This document shows, in pieces, positions 33,659-43,501 of a stretch of DNA of 64,000 nucleotides (position 1 is the first letter of the stretch; each line of letters begins with the position of its first letter). The notes below the pieces were generated by a model. It saw only the letters and a list, made by a program, of their open reading frames with translations. It ran no database searches and was not told where the DNA came from. The stretch is from Paraburkholderia ferrariae NBRC 106233 (GTDB taxonomy: Bacteria; Pseudomonadota; Gammaproteobacteria; Burkholderiales; Burkholderiaceae). The stretch covers positions 1-64,000 of the forward strand of contig NZ_BAYB01000038.1 in the NCBI RefSeq assembly GCF_000685035.1. The letters run 5' to 3'. Position numbers and translations under genes: made by a program.

Positions 33659-35071
33659 ATGTCCACTCAGTCGAGTCACCATCACCGCCTTTTCATGGCG
33701 TTGGCGGGGGGCGTTAGCGCGGCGCTCAATGCCGGCGCATTCGTCGCGCTCCTGCTGCACCACGGGAAAATGGCCGATTCGCCCTGGCTGCGCATCATGG
33801 CCGGCATGCTGGCCGTCGCTGCGTTCGTGGTCTTTGTGCGCTTTCATTTGATCGCGAGTGCACGTCAACTTTCGTGGATGCTCCAGCGCGGCGCACTGCG
33901 CTGGTGCCGCCTTCCGTTCGTACTGGCGATCTTGCTGCCGGGCGCCGACTGTGGCGCGAGGGAGTTGTGCGTGCTGCTCGCGCAATGGGCGGCACTCGCG
34001 CTGCCGCTTCAGCTTGCGGGCCTCGCGCTGCTGCGCGGCATTGCGCACAGCATCAACAATGCACCGGGCAACCAGCGCGACGCCATCTTCATCGGTCTGG
34101 GCCCGGCGGCGCGCAAGCTGAACCTGCGCCTCACGCGTTCGCCCATTCTCGGTATCCGCGTGACCGGCTATTACAGCGATGTGCCCGTGGTGGCGGATGC
34201 CGGCGAAACACTGCCGCCGCGGCTAGGCGCCTACGCCGATGCGGCCGAACGCATTCAGGCCAACGACTTCGAGGTCGTGTTCATCGCCACGGGCCGGCTC
34301 GACGGCGAGCAGGCCACGGCCGAAATCGTGAAGCAGCTCTACGATTCGACCGCCGCGATTTACTTCGTACCCGAGTCGCGCTTCGTGGAAGATCTCGCGA
34401 CCAACAGCACGGATCTTGCCGGGGTGCCCTTGCTCGCGTTGCACGAGATGCCGATTCTTGGCCTTTCGCGCATGCTCAAGCGCATCGTCGATATCGTCGG
34501 CGCAACGCTGCTTCTGTTGCTCCTGTGGCCGGTCATGCTCGCCATCGCGATTGCGGTGCGCGTCGATTCGCGAGGTCCGATCCTGTTCCGCCAGCTACGT
34601 TACGGCGAACATGGCGAGCCGATTGTCGTGTACAAATTCCGCTCGATGCACGTCGAGTTTCAGGACGACGAATACACGCGCGAAAGCGGCCTGCGCCAGG
34701 CGTATGCCGGCGATCGCCGGATCACCGCAGTGGGCCGGCATCTGCGCCGCAGTTCGCTCGACGAGTTGCCGCAACTGTTCAACGTGCTTGGCGGTTCGAT
34801 GAGTCTGGTCGGACCGCGCCCGCATGCGGCCGAGCACAATGAAATGTACCGGCGCCTGATTCCCGGCTATATGCTGCGCCATAGCGTCAAGCCGGGCATC
34901 ACGGGCTGGGCGCAGATCAACGGACTGCGGGGCATGACCGACACGCCCGACAAGATGCAGCGCCGCGTCGAATACGACCGCTACTACATCACGCACTGGT
35001 CGCTGTGGCTCGACCTGCAGATCCTGCTGAGAACGATTCCCGAGATCATCGCGGGCCGCAACGCGGTCTGA
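33659..35071 (+). CDS. Undecaprenyl-phosphate sugar-1-phosphate transferase (WcaJ/GumD-like)
   Basis: 470 residues. Four N-terminal membrane helices (to about 130), a CoA-binding-like cytoplasmic domain (AIFIGLGPAARKL, 140-260), then a membrane helix and the bacterial sugar transferase domain (about 275-470) with YKFRSMH, LDELPQLFNVLGGSMSLVGP and GITGWAQINGLRG. It starts repeat-unit synthesis by loading a sugar phosphate, usually glucose, on undecaprenyl phosphate. First gene of the exopolysaccharide locus, convergent with the WecG-like gene. Confidence 0.93.
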   Translation: MSTQSSHHHRLFMALAGGVSAALNAGAFVALLLHHGKMADSPWLRIMAGMLAVAAFVVFVRFHLIASARQLSWMLQRGALRWCRLPFVLAILLPGADCGARELCVLLAQWAALALPLQLAGLALLRGIAHSINNAPGNQRDAIFIGLGPAARKLNLRLTRSPILGIRVTGYYSDVPVVADAGETLPPRLGAYADAAERIQANDFEVVFIATGRLDGEQATAEIVKQLYDSTAAIYFVPESRFVEDLATNSTDLAGVPLLALHEMPILGLSRMLKRIVDIVGATLLLLLLWPVMLAIAIAVRVDSRGPILFRQLRYGEHGEPIVVYKFRSMHVEFQDDEYTRESGLRQAYAGDRRITAVGRHLRRSSLDELPQLFNVLGGSMSLVGPRPHAAEHNEMYRRLIPGYMLRHSVKPGITGWAQINGLRGMTDTPDKMQRRVEYDRYYITHWSLWLDLQILLRTIPEIIAGRNAV

Positions 35072-35098
35072 TGCGCGGCCCGCTGCCGGGCCACCGGA

Positions 35099-35944
35099 TC
35101 AGCGCAGTCTACCCATGCCCGCGGCAGCGCGCTCCAGACGCGCGATCCGCCATTGACGCCAGAAGATGCGCAGGAAGCGCCGGTCGTCCACCAGATAGCG
35201 GCGCCACAAACGCGCGGGATCCTGCTTGATGCGCCAGCACCATTCAAGCCCGTTGCGCTGCATCCAGGCGGGCGCGCGCTGCTGCTGGCCGGCGGCGAAC
35301 TCTATGGCCGCGCCCGCACACAACACGAGGCCGCCGGAAAACTTGCCTGCGTTGTGCAGCGCCCAGCGTTCCTGCTTGGGCATGCCGACGCACACGAACA
35401 CGATATCCGGTGCCATCGCACACACGCGCCCGGCAATCGCGTCGCCTTCGGGACCGAGCGGATCGAACGCCATGGAAGGCGCGACGATCTCCAGATTCAG
35501 CCCCGGATAGTGCGCCGCGATGCCTTCGAGAAGCTCCGGCTCGCGGCCCGGTTGGCCGCCGACTACCACGACTTTCCACCCGCGCGTGCGCGCCCGTTCG
35601 CACAGCGCCGGCAGCAGATCCGCGCCCGTCACGCGGCCCGGCAAGGGCGTGCCGCACAGCCGGCTTGCCCAGACGAGCGGCATGCCATCGGCAAACAGGA
35701 AGTCGGCGGTACGGTAGAGACGCTTGAGTTCGGGCTGCTTATCGAGCCGCACCAGATGATCGACGTTCGGCGTGACCGCCACGCGCGCGCGGCCATCGCG
35801 GCGCGACGCGGCGTCGCAGAGCGCGTCGAGCGCCGTGTCGAACGGGACGGCGGCGATATCGAGTCCGAACAGCGCAATACTGGGCATGAATACAGCAGGC
35901 GCGGCAACGCTCGGTGCCGCGTCGTGAAGACGCACACTGCTCAT
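35099..35944 (-). CDS. WecG/TagA/CpsF-family glycosyltransferase (GumM-like)
   Basis: 281 residues. Conserved TPNVDHLVRL, FLFADGMPLVWASRL, GLNLEIVAPSMAF and VFVCVGMPKQERWA are the GT26 motifs. In xanthan synthesis the GT26 enzyme GumM adds glucose to lipid-linked glucose, forming cellobiose. With the WcaJ-like gene convergent to it, a cellobiose start here is inferred. ATG 35944; an upstream in-frame start at 36010 lacks support. Confidence 0.9.
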   Translation of the reverse strand: MSSVRLHDAAPSVAAPAVFMPSIALFGLDIAAVPFDTALDALCDAASRRDGRARVAVTPNVDHLVRLDKQPELKRLYRTADFLFADGMPLVWASRLCGTPLPGRVTGADLLPALCERARTRGWKVVVVGGQPGREPELLEGIAAHYPGLNLEIVAPSMAFDPLGPEGDAIAGRVCAMAPDIVFVCVGMPKQERWALHNAGKFSGGLVLCAGAAIEFAAGQQQRAPAWMQRNGLEWCWRIKQDPARLWRRYLVDDRRFLRIFWRQWRIARLERAAAGMGRLR

Positions 35945-36413
35945 TGGTTCTTGTATCCCCGACTTCCCGGCCGGACCTGAACCGGCACCGCGCCGGAAAT
36001 CCGGCGTCATGCCCCGTCATGCGTCCGACGCGTGGTTTTTCTGGTCTCCTGGCAATGCCAGAATGTCTTTTGCTTTTTATTGCAGATGCGATGTTACAGC
36101 GCGTTCGTGGCGGCGGATATCGCCATCGTCTTTTTTTCGATACACGAAAGCAAATAAAGAACCTCAAAAGACCCATCAAAAGGCTTCGTATTCGCGGCGC
36201 GAATCGGCTACCATCGCAGCGGCCCGACAATGCGGGCAATGGAGCGGCACACATGCCGGCGGTATTCGAACGGATTGCAAGCAGCGACGCAACGATGTAC
36301 GCAGATTCATCCGCGTGCTCATATAAACCGTGCGAAATGCAGACGAAAACGTTTGCGCGACTTTTGACGGGCCTTTCTCGAGCCCAAAGCCGCGCATCGG
36401 CACGTCGCGCATC
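35945..36413. other. Divergent promoter region between GT26 and GMC oxidoreductase genes
   Basis: 469 bp with no supported gene and an AT-rich stretch at about 36055-36190 that would fit promoters for both directions. Reading frames in it are short and without family features. Confidence 0.55.
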
Positions 36414-38123
36414 ATGATCGTCGACGCCCGCCAGATCCCCGCCAATACCGTGCTGCACGCCGACCTGTGCATCGCAGGCGCCGGTGCGGCCGGCATCACG
36501 CTCGCGCTTGCACTGGAAGACAGCGGTCTGGACGTCATCGTGCTCGAAAGCGGCGGCGACGAATCCGATCCCGCGATCCAGGCGCTCTACGCGGGCACGG
36601 TGGCCGATTCGCGGCTCCATCCCTCGCCGGAACACTACCGCGTGCGCCGCTTCGGCGGCTCCACCACGCTCTGGGGTGGCCGATGCATGCCGCTCGATGC
36701 GCTGGACTTCGAAGCACGCGAAGCGATCGCTCACAGCGGCTGGCCGATTGCGCTAACCGACTTGCTGCCCTGGTACCCGCAAGCCAACGCGCTGTGCGAG
36801 GCCGGCGAATTCGCGTACACGAGCGAGAGCGCATTCGAAACGCCGCAGCGGCCCATGATCGGCGGCTTCGCCAGCGATGTGTTCACCACGCACACGCTAG
36901 AGCGCTTCAGTTGCCCAACCGACTTCGGCGCACGCTACCGCGCGCGCCTGGCCAATGGCCGCGTGCGCGTGCTCCAGCATGCCAATCTGTGCCGCCTGCC
37001 GTTGCAGCCCGGCGAATCACGGCGCGTGGGCATGGCCGAAGTGCGAGTGACGGGAGGCGCCGCGCTACGCATTGCCGCACGCGGCTATGTGCTTGCAACG
37101 GGCGGCCTCGAAGTGCCCCGTCTTTTGCTCAACAGCCCCGGCGCGAGCGGTCGCGGACTCGGCAATGCGCACGACGTGGTCGGCCGCTACTATATGAGCC
37201 ATCTTGCGGGCACCATCGGCACGCTGGACCTGGCGCAGGCCAGTTCCGTATGGCACGGCTACGATATCCCGGACGAAGGCATCTATTGCCGGCGCCGGCT
37301 TGCGCTGAGCGCCGACGCACAACGCGCGCTGCGCACGGGCAACTTTATCGCGCGCCTGCATCACCCGCGCATTCCGGATAGCGGACACGGCAACGGCATT
37401 CTGTCCGCGCTGTACCTCGCACGCAGCATCGTCCCGTACGAGTACGCGAAGCGCCTTTACGACGATGTGCCCGACAACGATGCCGGTTCCGCGCTCGCCC
37501 ACCTGAAGAACGTCATTGCGGACGCACCGAACACGGTCGCCTTCCTCTGGCACTGGCTGCGCAAGCGCACACTGGCGGACCGCAAGTTCCCTTCCGTGAT
37601 CGTGCGGCCGGCGAACCTGCGCTTCAGCCTCGACTTTCATGCGGAGCAGGAACCCAATCCGGCGAGCCGCGTTACGCTCGGCCGCGAAACCGACGCGCTC
37701 GGGCTGCGCCGCATTCATGTCGACTGGCGCTATACCCGCCAGGACGTCGCAACGGTCAGCCGCGCGCTGGAGGCACTCGCGCAGGAAGTCCAGCGCAGCG
37801 GCGTGGGCCGCTTCACCTACGATCCCGACACGGTCGAGGCGGAGATGACGCGCTACGGCGCCTATGGCGGCCACCACATCGGCACCGCGCGCATGGGGCT
37901 CGATCCGCGCACCAGTGTGGTCGATCGCAACTGCCGGCTGCATGAAACCGATAACGTGTATGTCGCGAGTGCCGCGGTGTTTCCGACTTCGGGCCAGGCC
38001 AATCCGACCTTGAGCATCGTTGCGCTCGCGCTGCGGCTCGCCAGCCATCTGCGCAGCGCGGCGGACCTCACCGCATTGCCCATGCCGAACGACTCCACTT
38101 CCCACACCACGGAATCTGCGTGA
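36414..38123 (+). CDS. GMC-family FAD-dependent oxidoreductase
   Basis: 569 residues. N-terminal FAD motif GAGAAG at 22-27 and Glu ending the second strand (VLESGG), FGGSTTLWGGRC, and a C-terminal GMC_oxred_C part with GAYGGHHIGTARMG and ASAAVFPTSGQANPT. GMC enzymes oxidise alcohol groups of sugars or other alcohols. It lies within the polysaccharide locus and its stop overlaps the epimerase start, so a sugar (or lipid-linked sugar) substrate is likely but not shown. Confidence 0.88.
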   Translation: MIVDARQIPANTVLHADLCIAGAGAAGITLALALEDSGLDVIVLESGGDESDPAIQALYAGTVADSRLHPSPEHYRVRRFGGSTTLWGGRCMPLDALDFEAREAIAHSGWPIALTDLLPWYPQANALCEAGEFAYTSESAFETPQRPMIGGFASDVFTTHTLERFSCPTDFGARYRARLANGRVRVLQHANLCRLPLQPGESRRVGMAEVRVTGGAALRIAARGYVLATGGLEVPRLLLNSPGASGRGLGNAHDVVGRYYMSHLAGTIGTLDLAQASSVWHGYDIPDEGIYCRRRLALSADAQRALRTGNFIARLHHPRIPDSGHGNGILSALYLARSIVPYEYAKRLYDDVPDNDAGSALAHLKNVIADAPNTVAFLWHWLRKRTLADRKFPSVIVRPANLRFSLDFHAEQEPNPASRVTLGRETDALGLRRIHVDWRYTRQDVATVSRALEALAQEVQRSGVGRFTYDPDTVEAEMTRYGAYGGHHIGTARMGLDPRTSVVDRNCRLHETDNVYVASAAVFPTSGQANPTLSIVALALRLASHLRSAADLTALPMPNDSTSHTTESA

Positions 38124-39067
38124 TGAAAGCCCGCATCCTCGTTCTTGGCGCAAACGGTTATGTCGGCCGCCGTGTGGTTGCGGCATTGGCCGGCACCGAT
38201 TGGGCCGAGCCCGTGGCCACATCGCGCCGCTCCGGTAGTGGCGTGCGTCAGGTCGATGCCGCGGACGCCGCCTCGCTCGGCGCCGCGCTCGCCGATATCG
38301 ACGGACTCGTGAACTGCGTAGCCGGTGCACCCGCAACCATCGTGGCAAACGCGCGTGCATTGCGTGCCGCGCTCGAAGCGCGCACCGCGCCCGTGCCGGT
38401 CGTGCACTTCAGCTCGATGGCCGTGTATGGGGCAGCCGTAGGCCGCATCGACGAACAGGCTGCGCTCGACGCTGCAAGCCCCTATGGTCTCGCCAAGAAG
38501 GAGGCCGAGCAGTTGCTCGCGCCGCTACCTGCGGTGACGCGCCTGCGCCCGGGCTGCATCTATGGAGCCGGCAGCCCGCAGTGGTCGATACGCATTGCCG
38601 ATCTGCTGCGCGCGCAACGACTGGGAGACCTCGGTGCGGCCGGCGACGGTTGCAGCAACCTCGTGCATATCGACGATGTCGTGCACGCCGCGCTCGCTGC
38701 GCTGCGCACGCCGGAAGCGGGTGGCCACGCCTACAACCTCGCGATGGCCAACGCGCCGCGCTGGAACGAGTACTTCGTTGCGTATGCGCGTGCGCTGGGC
38801 GCTACACCGGTGCAACGGATCGGCGCACGCCGCCTCAAGCTCGAAACGCGCGTGCTCGCGCCCGCTCTGAAGCTTGCGGAAATCGCTGCGCGCAAGGTTG
38901 GAGTCCGCAATCTGCCGCCGCCGTTGCCGCCTTCGCTTGCGCACCTGTGGCAACAGGATATCCGGCTCGACTCGCGCCGCGCCGAGCAGACTTTCGGCCT
39001 CGCATGGACGCCGTGGCAAGCGGCATTGCAGACCGAAGCAAAGCACGCAAACCCGCGACTTGCCTGA
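38123..39067 (+). CDS. NAD-dependent epimerase/dehydratase (extended SDR)
   Basis: 314 residues. Nucleotide motif GANGYVG at 9-15, HFSSMAVYG and SPYGLAKKEAEQLL with the Tyr-Lys pair, and C-terminal substrate part. Start ATG 38123 overlaps the GMC stop (TGATG); GTG 38120 is also in frame. The pairing of an SDR epimerase with a GMC oxidase suggests a two-step oxidation/reduction epimerisation, as in DprE1/DprE2 of mycobacteria. Converges on the flippase gene. Confidence 0.87.
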   Translation: MKARILVLGANGYVGRRVVAALAGTDWAEPVATSRRSGSGVRQVDAADAASLGAALADIDGLVNCVAGAPATIVANARALRAALEARTAPVPVVHFSSMAVYGAAVGRIDEQAALDAASPYGLAKKEAEQLLAPLPAVTRLRPGCIYGAGSPQWSIRIADLLRAQRLGDLGAAGDGCSNLVHIDDVVHAALAALRTPEAGGHAYNLAMANAPRWNEYFVAYARALGATPVQRIGARRLKLETRVLAPALKLAEIAARKVGVRNLPPPLPPSLAHLWQQDIRLDSRRAEQTFGLAWTPWQAALQTEAKHANPRLA

Positions 39068-39082
39068 CCGGGCCGCACGCAA

Positions 39083-40471
39083 TTACGTGCGGCCAGACAC
39101 GCCTCGCCACAACGTGACGAGCGGAGAAACGCCGAGTAGCTTCCGGGCCGCCCAGGCGGCGAGAGCACCATTCACGGCCACGGCGAGCGAGGCCGCTGCC
39201 GCCGCGCCCACGCTCCCACCGCCCGGTGCCATTGCCGCAAGCCCGAGCAGAAGCACCGCGACCGACCCCACGTTGATGCGATACAGCACCGACGTATGCG
39301 CGGTCATGCCGAGCAGTTCCGGCATCGCCGTGAAGCAGGCGGCGGCAAGTTGCCCCAATGCCAGCACGCGCAACGCCGCCGCTCCGGCGCCGTAACCGTG
39401 CCCGAAAATCGTCAGCACGTGTTCCGGCACAAGCAGCATGCAGAGCGTGAACGGTAGCGCCAACGCCAGCACGATACCGGTCGCTTGCGCAGCACTCCTC
39501 TGCAATCCGTCCCGATCGTGGCGAGCAAAGAGACTTGCGAATCGCGGCGCAGCCATGCCGGTAACGCCGCTAATCAGCAGATTGACCACGAGCGCGAGAC
39601 GCCAGGCCAGCGCGAAGAGACCCGCTTCCCGCGAAGACGCCACGATGCCAAGCACAATGGCCGGCGCCGATGTAATCAGGAGCTTCGTGAATTCGAGCGT
39701 AAACAGCGAGAGACCCGGTTTGAGCAGGCGCGGCGGTTCGCAAGACGACTCGCCCGTGCGCGGCACTGCCTCGAGAAATCGCTTGAGCAGGAACGCACCG
39801 GCCAGCGCGGCCAGCGCGAAACTGGCCGTCATGAGAAGCAGGGCATGGGTCACGGTCATCGCGCCGGCCATGACGACCGGCACGGCGGCAGCGCAGAAGA
39901 TCGCGGGCCAGAGCCACGAATAGATCATCTGACTGCAGCCCACACGTTGCAGTCCCGCCAGCGCCCCTGCAAAAACGGCACCCGCGTTTTGCGGGACGAA
40001 CGCGAGCGCGCCCAGCATCAACGGCACGGCCAGCGCCGGTTTGTGCAATACATGCGTGGCGAAGGCAGCAGCACCTGAAGCAAGCAGCGCCGAAATGGCC
40101 GCGGAAGCCAGCAGCACACACCCCAGCGCACGGCGGATCGCGGAGCGCACGGCCGCATGCCGGCCGGACGCCACATCCATTGCGATCTGCCGCGTCAACG
40201 CCTGATCGATGCCGAGGCGGCCAAACCCCGCGAGCGCCACCATCGTGCTGAACACAATATAAAAATTGCCTGTCTCGACCACGCCCAGCGCCGCAGCAAC
40301 GAGCAGATGGAAGCCATACCGGCTCGGCAGATCGAGCAGCCGCACGCCGAGGCTGATCAGCGAGCCGCGAACGATCGAAGCGCTATGCTGCGCGCCATTG
40401 CGCGCAGCATCCGGCATGGCGTGCGGTTCCGTCTCGCTCACGTGCGCGCTTTCCCGTTGTGGAGTGGACAC
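39083..40471 (-). CDS. Wzx-like polysaccharide flippase (MOP superfamily)
   Basis: 462 residues with 12-14 membrane helices. N-terminal GSLISLGVRLLDLPSRYGFHLLVA is typical of Wzx/MATE-like flippases. It moves the undecaprenyl-linked repeat unit to the periplasmic face. GTG start at 40471, one base past the GH44 stop, so translation is probably coupled. A second start, ATG 40417, is possible. Confidence 0.9.
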   Translation of the reverse strand: MSTPQRESAHVSETEPHAMPDAARNGAQHSASIVRGSLISLGVRLLDLPSRYGFHLLVAAALGVVETGNFYIVFSTMVALAGFGRLGIDQALTRQIAMDVASGRHAAVRSAIRRALGCVLLASAAISALLASGAAAFATHVLHKPALAVPLMLGALAFVPQNAGAVFAGALAGLQRVGCSQMIYSWLWPAIFCAAAVPVVMAGAMTVTHALLLMTASFALAALAGAFLLKRFLEAVPRTGESSCEPPRLLKPGLSLFTLEFTKLLITSAPAIVLGIVASSREAGLFALAWRLALVVNLLISGVTGMAAPRFASLFARHDRDGLQRSAAQATGIVLALALPFTLCMLLVPEHVLTIFGHGYGAGAAALRVLALGQLAAACFTAMPELLGMTAHTSVLYRINVGSVAVLLLGLAAMAPGGGSVGAAAAASLAVAVNGALAAWAARKLLGVSPLVTLWRGVSGRT

Positions 40472-40472
40472 A

Positions 40473-42134
40473 TCATGCGGGCGCCCCGCGAAGCACGAAC
40501 AGCGTCACGCTTTGCGGCGGCAGCACCGCGCTCAGTGTGCCGTCCGCATAACGCACATCGTCCGCGCGGGACAGCACGCCATCCGCCAGTTGCCATCGTT
40601 CGGCCGCGCCGCTGCCCGCGAAGTGCGCGAGCGAAACGGCGGCCCTTGCCTGCCGGTCCAGTTGCTTGTTGATGACGACAAGCGTCAACGCGTGATCGCT
40701 CTCGCGCAAGGCAGCAAACGCGGACACCGTGTCCGGGTCGGGAACGGTGGCCTCGACGCTGGTTGCGCCAAACGCCCCACCGTTACCGTCGTAATTGCGG
40801 TAAAGCTTGATCGCCTTGTACACCGGCATCGAAGGGTCGAGCGTGCCCCAACGCGTGGCCATATCCAGACCTTCGCGACCGAAAATGCCCAGGACATCGG
40901 CCTGCGCCGTGGCGCCGCTCATGAGCGTCTCGCCGCCCCAGTTGTACTCCGTAATGGCGATGGGCGTGCCCGGGTAGTAATAGGTGTTCACCCAATGGCG
41001 CATCAGCGGAATCAACGCCACCACGCTATTGATCCACGTTGGGTCCTTGTAGTGCGGATCCCAGAGATCGCGCGTGGAGCGGTTGCGCGCGAGTGCGATA
41101 GCCGGCGTGTTCGCAGCGCCGTTCTCGGCATACTCGCCGCCTTGCGGATAAAAGTGCAGACTGAAAACATCGACAGGATGCCCGGCCTTTTTCCACTGCG
41201 TGAGCAGCCAGGGCACATAGGGCAAACCGCCCGTTTCGTTCTGCCGGTCGGGCGCATGATCGAAGCCGTGTGCGTTCGCGTACTGCTGATCGAAGCCACT
41301 GTAGAAATAGCCCTGCCAGCCCCACTCTTCCGGCGCGAGAATCTGTGCCTGCGGATCCACCGCCTTCACGGCACGCGAATACGCCAGCACCTTGTCGGCC
41401 ATTTCCTGGGCATGGGCGCCGTCCGGATGCACGTCGCGGTGTATCAGTTGCCAGAGGCTAGGCTCGTTGTCCAGCGCGTAGTACCGCACGCCTCCCGCGT
41501 CCGCACCGCCGAAGCGGCGGACGAGCGACGCCACGCGCGCCCCTTCGTTCTGCGGATCGTCGGGCACTGTCGCGTCGTCAGAGTCGTTTCCCGTGATCGG
41601 AGCGCCGCCCTGGGCCATGCCGTTACCGGCGTCGGCGTGGCCGTCCACATCGTGGTTCGGCTGCGGTCCGTATTTGACGATCGAGAAACTCGCCAGCGTT
41701 TGCCGTTCGGGGCCCAGCTTCGCTACGCGCCCGAGCATCGGAATGGTCACGATGGGCGTGGCGCCCGCCGCCTGCGTGAGAATCACGAAGCGGTCGCCGA
41801 ACTGGTCGTTGATGTCGAGCGGATCGACCGCAAGACTTTCGTAATACCAGTCCTTGCCCGCATTGCGCGCGTCGATGCGCCAGTTGTAGGCCGATGCGCT
41901 GTTGCCGCCCGAGCGGTTGAGCGGCACGCGCAGATCGCGCAGCGTCGTGGTGCTGCCGAAATTGATGCCGTAGATCAGCGGGCTGATCGGATGCCGCGCG
42001 GCGGCCGCATCCACCGAGATGGCAACCGGCGAGGCATCATCGGAGTTCGCTTCGGTGCATGCAGCGGCGCCCGACAACAGCAGCGCGGCGGCACTCAGAA
42101 GCGCACACAGCCTATGCGGTTCCGGGCGCAGCAT
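40473..42134 (-). CDS. Glycoside hydrolase family 44 endoglucanase/xyloglucanase lipoprotein
   Basis: 553 residues. Signal segment LCALLSAAALLLSGAAAC with a lipobox-like Cys26. GH44 fold: ISPLIYGINFGS, acid/base Glu224 in LDNEPSLW and nucleophile Glu396 in ITEYNWGG, followed by the C-terminal beta domain. GH44 enzymes cut beta-1,4-glucans and xyloglucan. ATG 42134 has GGAG five bases upstream and starts just before the upstream gene stops. Within an export locus it may trim or release a cellulose-like polymer; plant-polymer attack is the alternative. Confidence 0.9.
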   Translation of the reverse strand: MLRPEPHRLCALLSAAALLLSGAAACTEANSDDASPVAISVDAAAARHPISPLIYGINFGSTTTLRDLRVPLNRSGGNSASAYNWRIDARNAGKDWYYESLAVDPLDINDQFGDRFVILTQAAGATPIVTIPMLGRVAKLGPERQTLASFSIVKYGPQPNHDVDGHADAGNGMAQGGAPITGNDSDDATVPDDPQNEGARVASLVRRFGGADAGGVRYYALDNEPSLWQLIHRDVHPDGAHAQEMADKVLAYSRAVKAVDPQAQILAPEEWGWQGYFYSGFDQQYANAHGFDHAPDRQNETGGLPYVPWLLTQWKKAGHPVDVFSLHFYPQGGEYAENGAANTPAIALARNRSTRDLWDPHYKDPTWINSVVALIPLMRHWVNTYYYPGTPIAITEYNWGGETLMSGATAQADVLGIFGREGLDMATRWGTLDPSMPVYKAIKLYRNYDGNGGAFGATSVEATVPDPDTVSAFAALRESDHALTLVVINKQLDRQARAAVSLAHFAGSGAAERWQLADGVLSRADDVRYADGTLSAVLPPQSVTLFVLRGAPA

Positions 42135-43404
42135 AGCCACTCCGGTCATCAGCCTGAGAATCCACTTCGCCCAGATCGCCCGCGCGCCACACGTAAACAA
42201 AAATCGCGAGTATCACCGCCGTTTCGCCCGGCGTGAGTGTCGGCGGGTAGAAGAAGGAGATGAGCAGGATGTAGACGAGGTAGTCGAACAGCGCGCCCAG
42301 GAAATCGTCTTCGACTTTCGCCCGCAGGCGCCGGTAGAAGAACAGCCCGCGCAACTGGAAGAACAGAATGATCATCGCGCCTATCAGGCCGTATTCGAAT
42401 ACGATGCCGAGCCACGTGATATCGGCCAGAAAGAAGAAGTGGTGGAAGTAGTCGATCAGATTGTCGCGGCTCGTCGAACTGATCGTGCCCACGCCAAAGA
42501 GCCAGCGCACGGGCTCGCTGCCGAGAAAGCGCGTCGCGAGAATCATCGAAATGCGGCGGGTGTCGAATCCCGTAGCCGCGTCCGTGCTGAAAGCCGTGGC
42601 GAGATAGCCCGCCGAGAACATGGAAGTCAGCGCGATCGGCGCGCACACCAGCAGCCCGACGCGTGCGAGCGGACGTATCCAGAAGAACGTGTTGATCACG
42701 AGCACGCCCATGATGCCGATCACCATGGCGCGCGTCTTGACGATCCAGAGCGTCACGGCGAACGCGACAAGCGCCCCGGCAAGGTAGCCGGCATGCCGCT
42801 CGAAGAAAGCCCGGCGATAACAGAAGAACAGCAGGATGAGCGGAAAGTACATCGACATGCGAATGCGATGGCCGCGGTTATCGTTCGTGAAAAACGGTGC
42901 GACGCCAATCACATAAGAATCCTGATACCAGCTGGACGGCACCACGACCCACAGCACGATCAACGCGCCGATCACCACGGCGCCCGCGATCAGGAAGCTG
43001 CGCTGCAGTTCGCCCAGCGTGGGCCGCAACGCAAGCAGAATGGCGAGGAACGAAAAGAAGTACAGCATCGGCAGCAGTTTCACCTGCGCCGTAATGCTCG
43101 TGAAAAAACTTTCGTGAAAGTAGAACACGGCGGCAAAACTCGGCACGAGGGCCAGCCACGCAAAGCTGATCAGTATCTGCCGCGTCATCGGGAAGCGCTG
43201 CTCGCCACCCAGGCGCAAAACGGCAGGCAGCGACAGGACCGGAAAGGCCTTCGAAAGCGCCCAGAGCGGCGCGAGCGCACTGAGATAGTGAAAGGTCTGG
43301 CCGAACAGCGGCAATAGCGCGAGCAGGCACCACATGACCCGTGCTCTGGCCGGCTCGGTCGAAAAGACAGGGGCGAGCCCTGCCGTCGAAGCGGCGGTTT
43401 CCAT
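42112..43404 (-). CDS. Wzy-like polysaccharide polymerase (O-antigen ligase superfamily)
   Basis: 430 residues with 10-12 membrane helices and a large periplasmic loop between late helices (about 255-330, SGYLATAF- to -YFHHFFFLADITW). YFHHFFFLADITWLG and GPxE-like SFFYPPTLTPGETAV are usual for Wzy proteins. Polymerises repeat units in the periplasm. ATG 43404 follows GAGACGAG. It overlaps the GH44 start by 23 nt. Confidence 0.82.
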   Translation of the reverse strand: METAASTAGLAPVFSTEPARARVMWCLLALLPLFGQTFHYLSALAPLWALSKAFPVLSLPAVLRLGGEQRFPMTRQILISFAWLALVPSFAAVFYFHESFFTSITAQVKLLPMLYFFSFLAILLALRPTLGELQRSFLIAGAVVIGALIVLWVVVPSSWYQDSYVIGVAPFFTNDNRGHRIRMSMYFPLILLFFCYRRAFFERHAGYLAGALVAFAVTLWIVKTRAMVIGIMGVLVINTFFWIRPLARVGLLVCAPIALTSMFSAGYLATAFSTDAATGFDTRRISMILATRFLGSEPVRWLFGVGTISSTSRDNLIDYFHHFFFLADITWLGIVFEYGLIGAMIILFFQLRGLFFYRRLRAKVEDDFLGALFDYLVYILLISFFYPPTLTPGETAVILAIFVYVWRAGDLGEVDSQADDRSGYAAPGTA

Positions 43405-43501
43405 CTCGTCTCGTTGCTCTTTCCTGAACGTGCCTTGAATACGCGTGAAGCCGGCGGCGGAAGCGTGCGGCGAGGCCGCCGCCCCCGGCATCGTCGCTGC
43501 G

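Noticed and set aside
40266..42236. Plus-strand frame opposite the GH44 gene
   Set aside because: Arg/Ala/Val-rich shadow translation; GH44 catalytic residues on the other strand decide the case.
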